From NCBI GenBank assembly GCA_947174085.1, contig CAMWHN010000045.1, positions 1 through 11,060 on the forward strand: a stretch of DNA of 11,060 bases. Direction: 5' to 3'. The notes beneath the pieces are model-generated. The model searched no databases. It worked only from the letters and a program-made list of their open reading frames with translations, and was not told the origin of the DNA. The position numbers were made by a program, and so were the translations under genes. How positions within the stretch are numbered: the stretch's first letter is position 1; each line of letters starts with the position of its first letter. Below are positions 5,729 through 11,060 of this stretch, in pieces. This DNA comes from an uncultured Ruminococcus sp. (GTDB lineage: Bacteria; Bacillota; Clostridia; Oscillospirales; Ruminococcaceae).

Positions 5729-6451
5729 ATGAATCTGGAAGAATTATTGCAGTTGGCAATGACGGATATTTCAAAACGGGGGATTTTTTTACAGACTCTG
5801 ATTAGAAGTGATATTTTTGTGATTTGCCGGAATCCTGTGCAGTTTGAAAATAATAATTCTCAAGTGCAATTAGAATTAATTACCGTACAGAATCAAGATG
5901 GCTATGTATTTATTCCGTTTTTTACAAGTCATAAAGTATTGTCTATGTTCGCAAAGCGTTATGTAGAATGCTATAAATTAAATTGTTTGCGGTTTTTTGA
6001 GTTAATACAAAATATGAATGCTGTGCTGAATCCCAATTCTTATGGGAAAGAATTTTATTCTGTAGAATTAAAAGCAGTTTTAAAAATTGCAAGAAATTTA
6101 CATATTAAAGCAATTTCTTATAACGAATTAGAAAGTATCAGCTATCGAGAGCCACAAAAATCTTTGTTACATATTCGGCAATCGGCTTCTAAATTTTTTA
6201 GCACACAGCCTAATGTGGACAGAGCTTTTATTGTAGAAATGATAAAGGGCAGTGAAAAACCACAAATTTTAATTGTGATAGACATGCTAGGCAATACTAG
6301 AAAATTATTTACTAACTTAGCAAGGCATTTGTCTAAAATTACAAAAAGTAATGAGCATTTGTATTTTTTAAGCTATGAACAGGAACTCGGTAAAAAAGCT
6401 GTGAATCAAATTCAGCCGTTTTATGTTCGTAGTACGAAACGTTATTTTTAA
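5729..6451 (+). CDS. SseB-like protein (N- and C-terminal SseB domains)
   Basis: This is a 240-residue soluble protein. Residues 1-115 resemble the SseB N-terminal domain: a leading helix MNLEELLQLAM, a short beta segment FLQTLIRSDIFVIC (20-33), the family hallmark YVFIPFFTSHKVL (59-71), and LNPNSYGKEF (100-109). Residues about 138-240 fit the SseB C-terminal domain: a P-x-x-L-L-H-I-R stretch (142-150), VDRAFIVEMI and a core beta strand PQILIVIDM (178-186). In E. coli, extra SseB alters serine sensitivity, but no biochemical activity is established for the family. No membrane segment is seen. It lies 32 bp after ruvA and 24 bp before ruvB, so it splits the ruvAB pair. The assignment is by motif recognition. 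A more distant family cannot be excluded. Confidence 0.72.
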   Translation: MNLEELLQLAMTDISKRGIFLQTLIRSDIFVICRNPVQFENNNSQVQLELITVQNQDGYVFIPFFTSHKVLSMFAKRYVECYKLNCLRFFELIQNMNAVLNPNSYGKEFYSVELKAVLKIARNLHIKAISYNELESISYREPQKSLLHIRQSASKFFSTQPNVDRAFIVEMIKGSEKPQILIVIDMLGNTRKLFTNLARHLSKITKSNEHLYFLSYEQELGKKAVNQIQPFYVRSTKRYF

Positions 6452-6475
6452 ATTTTATAGAAATGAGGGGTTTTT

Positions 6476-7531
6476 ATGATTGAAACAGGGGATTTTAAAT
6501 TAGATAATCGACTTGTATCTACACAGGAACTAGAAGAAGATACAGGTGTTGAAAAGGGTTTACGTCCGTTATCACTTGCGGAATATATCGGACAGGATAA
6601 AGTAAAAGAAATTATGGCAATTTATATCGAAGCCGCAAAACGCCGTGAAGGTGCTTTAGACCATGTATTATTATATGGCCCTCCGGGGTTAGGGAAAACA
6701 ACACTTTCGGCTATTATCGCTCGTGAAATGGGCGTGAATTTGCGAATTACAACAGGGCCGGCAATTGAACGTCCGGGGGATTTGGCTGCGATTTTAACAA
6801 ATTTGTCTGCTGGTGATGTGTTATTTATTGATGAAATTCATAGATTAAATCGAGCTGTAGAAGAAATTTTATATCCGGCATTAGAAGACCATGCCATTGA
6901 TATTGTTGTTGGCAAAGGTCCTTCCGCAAGGTCATTACGAGTGGATTTGCCAGAATTTACACTTGTTGGCGCAACGACTAGAGCAGGACAATTATCTGCA
7001 CCGTTGCGTGATAGATTTGGAATAGTACAGCGATTAGAATTATATACGCCAAAGCAATTATCTGATATTATTCGCAGAAGTGCACAAATTTTAGGCATTC
7101 CCTGTACGGCTGACGGTGCATTAGAATTAGCAAGACGTTCCAGAGGGACACCTCGTATTGCAAATCGGTTGTTAAAACGTGTCAGAGATTTTGCTGATGT
7201 GATTGGCAATGGTGAAATTACAGAACAAATTGCAAAAATGGCTTTAAATCGTCTGGAAATTGATGAGTTAGGACTTGACAGCAATGACAGAAGAATGTTA
7301 GATATGATTATCAAAGGCTATGGCGGTGGTCCTGTTGGATTGGAAACACTTGCTTCAGCATTAGGCGAAGAAGCTGTTACTCTGGAAGATGTTTGTGAAC
7401 CGTTTTTAATGCAATTAGGGTTTTTATCCAGAACGCCACGAGGACGTTGTGCCACACAATCGGCATATATACATTTAGGGTATCCGGTACAGCAACAAGA
7501 AAATTTGCAGTTATTATTAGATACAGAATAA
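6476..7531 (+). CDS. ruvB: Holliday junction branch migration ATPase RuvB
   Basis: This 351-residue AAA+ motor drives branch migration with RuvA. An N-terminal segment ends in LRPLSLAEYIGQDKVKE (29-45), the usual RuvB lead-in. The Walker A motif is GPPGLGKTT (68-76, K74) and the Walker B is LFIDEIHR (116-123). Sensor 1 and the arginine-finger region follow in GATTRAGQLSAPLRDRFG. The C-terminal winged-helix domain contains GYGGGPVGLETLASALGE and FLSRTPRGR. All expected catalytic motifs are intact and length is normal. The start follows GAGGGG at 6465-6470. The next gene begins 22 bp after the stop. Confidence 0.98.
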   Translation: MIETGDFKLDNRLVSTQELEEDTGVEKGLRPLSLAEYIGQDKVKEIMAIYIEAAKRREGALDHVLLYGPPGLGKTTLSAIIAREMGVNLRITTGPAIERPGDLAAILTNLSAGDVLFIDEIHRLNRAVEEILYPALEDHAIDIVVGKGPSARSLRVDLPEFTLVGATTRAGQLSAPLRDRFGIVQRLELYTPKQLSDIIRRSAQILGIPCTADGALELARRSRGTPRIANRLLKRVRDFADVIGNGEITEQIAKMALNRLEIDELGLDSNDRRMLDMIIKGYGGGPVGLETLASALGEEAVTLEDVCEPFLMQLGFLSRTPRGRCATQSAYIHLGYPVQQQENLQLLLDTE

Positions 7532-7552
7532 AAATAGTTAGGAGCGAGAAGT

Positions 7553-8446
7553 TTGAGAGCGTCAAATCAATGGAAATCTTATCGTGTGATAGATACTTCT
7601 GATGGTGAAAAATTAGAAATCTGGAACGGTGTCACACTCATAAGACCAGACCCCCAAGTTATTTGGAAAACTGATAAAAATTTAAAACTTTGGTCAAAAG
7701 CCGATGCGCATTATCATAGAAGTAATTCCGGCGGTGGAAAATGGGAATTTCATGCAAAATTGCCTGAAAATTGGGAATTGCCTTATGAAAATTTAAAATT
7801 TAAAATTCGTCCGACTGGTTTTAAGCATACGGGCTTATTTCCAGAACAGGCTGTAAATTGGGATTTTATAAGTGAATTAATTAAAACTGCAAAAAAGCCT
7901 GTGAAAGTATTAAACTTATTTGCCTATACTGGAGGTGCAACACTTGCCTGTGCAAATGCAGGTGCGGAAGTCTGTCATGTAGATGCGTCTAAAGGTATGG
8001 TGCAATGGGCGAGAGAAAATGCAAATTTATCTAATTTGCAAGATAAGCCAATTCGCTGGATTGTAGATGATTGTGAAAAATTTACGCTAAGAGAAATTAG
8101 ACGAGGTCGCCGTTATGATGCAATTATTATGGATCCGCCAAGCTATGGCAGAGGTCCTGCAGGGGAAATCTGGAAATTAGAAAATTCTATTTATGAATTA
8201 GTGCAGAATTGCGTGAATGTTTTAAGTGATAATCCTGTATTTTTCTTGATTAATAGTTATACAACAGGGCTATCGCCGTCTGTGATGGGATATATTTTAA
8301 ATAGTTTATTAACTAAAAAATTCGGCGGTTATGTCTATTTTGATGAAATTGGCTTGCCTGTGGAACAAAGTGGTATGTGTTTGCCCTGTGGTGCAACGGC
8401 TGTCTGGTGTAAACAAAATGCCGAGAGGGATTTTTATGGCAAATAA
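7553..8446 (+). CDS. class I SAM-dependent methyltransferase (COG1092/RlmI-like core, no PUA domain)
   Basis: This 297-residue protein starts at TTG 7553, supported by AGGAGCG 8 nt upstream. An N-terminal beta-rich part (1-90) with many Trp and His residues leads to GLFPEQAVNWDFI (94-106). The Rossmann fold then has motif I VLNLFAYTGGATLACANAGA (119-138), the acidic residue of VDAS (143-146), VDDCEKF (171-177), and the catalytic-type motif IIMDPPSYGRG (191-201). The DPPSY motif and the overall layout match rRNA methyltransferases of the RlmI/RlmK class. The N-terminal PUA domain found in E. coli RlmI is missing, and the substrate is unknown. Its last 11 bases overlap the ecfA1 start, suggesting translational coupling. 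Confidence 0.85.
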   Translation: MRASNQWKSYRVIDTSDGEKLEIWNGVTLIRPDPQVIWKTDKNLKLWSKADAHYHRSNSGGGKWEFHAKLPENWELPYENLKFKIRPTGFKHTGLFPEQAVNWDFISELIKTAKKPVKVLNLFAYTGGATLACANAGAEVCHVDASKGMVQWARENANLSNLQDKPIRWIVDDCEKFTLREIRRGRRYDAIIMDPPSYGRGPAGEIWKLENSIYELVQNCVNVLSDNPVFFLINSYTTGLSPSVMGYILNSLLTKKFGGYVYFDEIGLPVEQSGMCLPCGATAVWCKQNAERDFYGK

Positions 8447-9299
8447 TATGATTCAGGCGAAAAATTTAATATTTTCTTATCCGGCGGATTCTGAACCTGA
8501 AAAAAAACAAAATAATTTGATTTTAAAGAATATTTCACTGGAAATTAAAAAAGGTAGTTTCACAGCGATTCTCGGACATAATGGCAGTGGAAAATCTACA
8601 CTTGCAAAGCATATGAATGCGATTTTAATTGCAGATGAAGGAAAATTATTTGTTGATGGCTTAGATAGTTCTCAAGAAGAAAATTTATTTGCGATTCGTC
8701 AAAAAGCTGGTATGGTGTTTCAAAATCCAGATAATCAAATTGTAGCGACTATTGTAGAAGAAGATGTTGCATTTGCACCCGAAAATTTGGGCGTACCTCC
8801 GGAAGAAATTCGCAAACGTGTTGACAATGCATTAAAAGCTGTCAAGATGTATGAATATAGAAATCATGCGCCAACGCAATTATCTGGCGGACAAAAACAA
8901 CGTGTTGCGATTGCCGGTGTAATAGCCATGCAACCAGATTGTATTATACTAGATGAACCAACGGCTATGCTTGACCCACAGGGAAGGCAAGAAGTTATGG
9001 AAATTATTTTAAAATTAAATCAAGAACAAAAAATTACGGTTATATTAATTACGCATTACATGGAAGAAGCTGCTCTTGCTGAACGTGTTGTTGTGATTGA
9101 TAATGGACAAATTATTCTTGATGATTCGCCGAAAAAAGTGTTTTCACAAGTGGATAAAATGAAAAAAATTGGTCTTGATGTTCCGCAAGTAACGGAACTT
9201 GCTTGGGAGCTGAATAAAGCCGGTTATGCGATTTCAACCGAGATTATTACAGAACAGGAATGTTTAACAGCTTTAGAAAAATTATTATTAGAAAGGTAA
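8436..9299 (+). CDS. ecfA1: energy-coupling factor transporter ATPase EcfA1
   Basis: This is a 287-residue ABC ATPase, one of two paired subunits that power vitamin and metal uptake through EcfT and interchangeable S components. It shows Walker A GHNGSGKST (47-55), Q-loop VFQNPDNQIVATIVEEDVAF (94-113), signature LSGGQKQRVAIAG (149-161), Walker B CIILDEPTAMLD (169-180) with E174, and switch H207 in LITHYMEEA. The QNPDNQ Q-loop and GHNGSGKST are typical of EcfA1. The longest frame runs back to 8331. I chose ATG 8436, which follows GAGAGGGA and is where family homology begins. It overlaps the preceding methyltransferase gene by 11 bp. A second Met at 8448 is possible. Confidence 0.95.
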   Translation: MANNMIQAKNLIFSYPADSEPEKKQNNLILKNISLEIKKGSFTAILGHNGSGKSTLAKHMNAILIADEGKLFVDGLDSSQEENLFAIRQKAGMVFQNPDNQIVATIVEEDVAFAPENLGVPPEEIRKRVDNALKAVKMYEYRNHAPTQLSGGQKQRVAIAGVIAMQPDCIILDEPTAMLDPQGRQEVMEIILKLNQEQKITVILITHYMEEAALAERVVVIDNGQIILDDSPKKVFSQVDKMKKIGLDVPQVTELAWELNKAGYAISTEIITEQECLTALEKLLLER

Positions 9300-9305
9300 T
9301 AGAAA

Positions 9306-10160
9306 ATGGCAATTCTGAAAACAGAGGGTTTGACTTATGTGTATAGTGCAGGCACGCCATTTGAAAAAACTGCAATTGATAATATAAATTTATGCATTGA
9401 AGAAAATTGTATGATTGGTGTGATAGGGCATACAGGTTCTGGAAAATCAACGCTGATACAGCATTTTAATGGTTTGCTTCAGCCGACTAGTGGGAAAATT
9501 TATCTTGAAAATCGGGATATTTGGGAAGATAAATCAAAATTGCGTGATGTGCGATTTCAAGTAGGACTTGTGTTTCAATATCCGGAATATCAGTTATTTG
9601 AAGAAACAGTATTTAGAGATATTGCATTTGGTGTAAAAAATATGAATTTGGGCGAATCTGAAATAAAAACAAGAGTTTTAGAAACGGCGCAAATGTTAGG
9701 AATTGAAAATAATTTATTAAATCGTTCCCCTTTTGCATTATCCGGTGGACAAAAACGCCGTGTTGCCATTGCTGGTGTCATGGCAATGCGTCCAAAAATA
9801 TTAATTTTAGATGAGCCTTGCGCTGGATTAGACCCAAAAGGCAGAAATTTAATGCTGAATCAAATTCGAGATTATCAGAAAAAATCTAAGAGTACTGTTT
9901 TATTAGTTTCTCACAGCATGGAAGATGTTGCTGAATTTACAGAAAAATTACTTGTCATGAGCCATGCAAAATTATTTTGCTATGAAGATACTAGTTTAGT
10001 ATTTCGCCGTGCAGAAGAATTACAAGCCTTAGGGCTGAAAGTGCCACAGATTGCTTCTGTTATGCAAGTGCTAAGAAAAAAAGGTTATCACTTGCCGGAA
10101 GATTTGTACACAGTAGAACAGGCAAAACTTGCGATTCTGGAGCTGTTAAGAAAGAGGTGA
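9306..10160 (+). CDS. ecfA2: energy-coupling factor transporter ATPase EcfA2
   Basis: This 284-residue ABC ATPase is the partner of EcfA1. It has the EcfA2-type lead AGTPFEKTAIDNINL, Walker A GHTGSGKSTLIQHFNGLL (41-58), Q-loop VFQYPEYQLFEETVFRDIAF (89-108), signature LSGGQKRRVAIAG (145-157), Walker B ILILDEPCAGLD (165-176) with E170, and switch H203 in VSHSMEDVAEF. The GHTGSGKSTLIQ and QYPEYQLFE patterns separate it from EcfA1. It starts 6 bp after ecfA1, and its ribosome-binding site GAAAGG lies in the ecfA1 tail. Its TGA stop is part of the ribosome-binding site of ecfT. All ATPase motifs are intact. Confidence 0.96.
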   Translation: MAILKTEGLTYVYSAGTPFEKTAIDNINLCIEENCMIGVIGHTGSGKSTLIQHFNGLLQPTSGKIYLENRDIWEDKSKLRDVRFQVGLVFQYPEYQLFEETVFRDIAFGVKNMNLGESEIKTRVLETAQMLGIENNLLNRSPFALSGGQKRRVAIAGVMAMRPKILILDEPCAGLDPKGRNLMLNQIRDYQKKSKSTVLLVSHSMEDVAEFTEKLLVMSHAKLFCYEDTSLVFRRAEELQALGLKVPQIASVMQVLRKKGYHLPEDLYTVEQAKLAILELLRKR

Positions 10161-10166
10161 TATATT

Positions 10167-10973
10167 TTGCTAAAAGATATTACACTTGGGCAATATTTTC
10201 CAGTAGATAGTATGATACATAAATTAGACCCGAGATTTAAAATTATTAATACAATGCTGTTTATTATCATGCTTTTTTCAGGAAATTATTTTTATAATTT
10301 AATAATCGGTGCAGTATTTGTCATACTAGTGCAGATATTATCTAAAATTCCGTTTAAAATTAGTATTAAAAGTATTAAGCCAATTTTGCCTATATTAATA
10401 TTTACAGCAATTTTAAATCTAGTATTTATTGACAGTGGAGAAACTCTTTGGCATTGGAATTTTTTAAAAATAACTGAGGGTGGTATTTATACTAGTGTTT
10501 TTATGATAGGCAGAATTATATTATTGATTTTGGGGTCTTCTCTGTTGACTTATACAACATCGCCGATTTTATTAACAGATGCGATTGAATATTTATTATC
10601 GCCGTTGAAAAAAATAAATTTTCCTGTGCATGAAATGGCTATGATGATGTCAATTGCATTGCGATTTATTCCAACGCTTTTAGAAGAAACAGATAAAATT
10701 ATTTCTGCACAGAAAGCCAGAGGTGCTATGATTGATAACGGCAAGCTAATAGATAGAGTAAAAGCAATGATTCCGATTTTGATACCGTTGTTTGTGTCAG
10801 CGTTCCGCCGTGCAGAAGAATTGGCAACTGCTATGGAATGCCGTTGTTATCGAGGCGGTGAGGGAAGAACCAGACTTAGGCAACTAAAAGCAACTGGAAA
10901 AGATTATTGCAGTTTGATGATTTGTAGTTTGTTTTTAATTATATCTGTGATGTTAAATTTTATCATAAATTAA
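10167..10973 (+). CDS. ecfT: energy-coupling factor transporter transmembrane protein EcfT
   Basis: This 268-residue membrane protein links the two ATPases to the S component. It opens MLKDITLGQYFPVDSMIHKL, the EcfT hallmark. Hydrophobic spans lie around 28-38, 42-58, 70-88, 108-130 and 248-266, with the long cytoplasmic coupling helices between 137 and 235. The first coupling motif KARGAM (183-188) is canonical. The second, AMECRCYRGGEGRTR (222-236), has C-R-C where A-R-G or a close variant is usual. The start is TTG 10167, supported by AAAGAGGTGA 10151-10160, which overlaps the ecfA2 stop. No S component is encoded nearby, so this is a shared (group II) ECF module serving S proteins elsewhere. 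Confidence 0.95.
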   Translation: MLKDITLGQYFPVDSMIHKLDPRFKIINTMLFIIMLFSGNYFYNLIIGAVFVILVQILSKIPFKISIKSIKPILPILIFTAILNLVFIDSGETLWHWNFLKITEGGIYTSVFMIGRIILLILGSSLLTYTTSPILLTDAIEYLLSPLKKINFPVHEMAMMMSIALRFIPTLLEETDKIISAQKARGAMIDNGKLIDRVKAMIPILIPLFVSAFRRAEELATAMECRCYRGGEGRTRLRQLKATGKDYCSLMICSLFLIISVMLNFIIN

Positions 10974-10991
10974 TACAGAAATGAAGAATTT

Positions 10992-11060
10992 ATGTTAAAA
11001 AATAATAAAACGCCTGTTAAACTTGAAAAGCCTGTGCCGGCATGGTTAGAAAAATTAAAT
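10992..11060 (+). CDS. start of an unrecognised downstream gene (partial, runs off the window)
   Basis: An ATG at 10992 opens a frame of 23 residues to the window edge. It begins MLKNNKTPVKLEKP and contains PAWLEKLN. It is 18 bp after ecfT and on the same strand, so it would continue the operon. The ribosome-binding site is weak (GAAATGAAG at 10979-10987). The more upstream ATG at 10981 stops after five codons. In many Firmicutes truA follows ecfT, but this N-terminus does not look like TruA. No family can be assigned from so short a piece. Confidence 0.5.
   Translation, partial: MLKNNKTPVKLEKPVPAWLEKLN

Noticed and set aside
6838..7314. Minus-strand 158-codon open frame inside ruvB
   Set aside because: It is a mirror frame of a fully conserved RuvB gene. 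It has no recognisable protein motif and no start signal.
8331..8435. Longer N-terminus for EcfA1
   Set aside because: The extra 35 codons lie in another frame of the methyltransferase gene, are Cys-rich and unlike the family, and ATG 8436 has a good ribosome-binding site.
1..11060. Mobile element, CRISPR array, toxin-antitoxin or defence island
   Set aside because: No transposase, recombinase, terminal repeats, regular spacers or atypical composition were seen. All recognisable genes are core cellular functions.

Overview
The window is about two-thirds A+T. It reads as a chromosomal housekeeping segment of a low-G+C Firmicute, most likely a Clostridia member of the Oscillospiraceae/Ruminococcus type. 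Support comes from strong Shine-Dalgarno sites, sigma-A-like promoters, TTG starts, a tRNA without an encoded CCA, a bifunctional chorismate mutase-prephenate dehydratase, and the ecfA1-ecfA2-ecfT order usual in Firmicutes. The genus is inferred from protein resemblance only. I see no insertion sequence, prophage, CRISPR array or defence system.

Layout. Bases 1-54 may be the 3' end of a plus-strand gene, followed by a long hairpin. A tRNA-Lys(UUU) gene lies on the minus strand (242-314) with a terminator and a textbook promoter that carries an UP-like A/T block. Divergent from it are a VTT/DedA-type membrane protein and a YegS/DgkB-type lipid kinase (514-2134), which look like a two-gene membrane-lipid operon. 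A bidirectional terminator separates them from a convergent PP2C phosphatase gene (2187-2945, minus) and pheA (3076-4188, minus).

From 4342 to the window end, all genes run on the plus strand, with gaps of at most 32 bp, one overlap and no visible terminator. The order is ruvC, a 73-residue unknown protein, ruvA, an SseB-like protein, ruvB, a class I SAM methyltransferase, ecfA1, ecfA2, ecfT and the start of another gene. RuvA and RuvB would form the branch-migration motor and RuvC the Holliday-junction resolvase. EcfA1, EcfA2 and EcfT form the shared energy-coupling module for vitamin and metal uptake; their substrate-binding S components must be encoded elsewhere.

I did not find a clearly new biological system. 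The items most worth a second look are the two non-Ruv genes inserted among ruvC, ruvA and ruvB, the near-consensus UP element at the tRNA promoter, and residue changes in RuvA and EcfT at positions that are functionally important in their families. Several start codons were moved from the longest reading frame on the basis of ribosome-binding sites and promoters.
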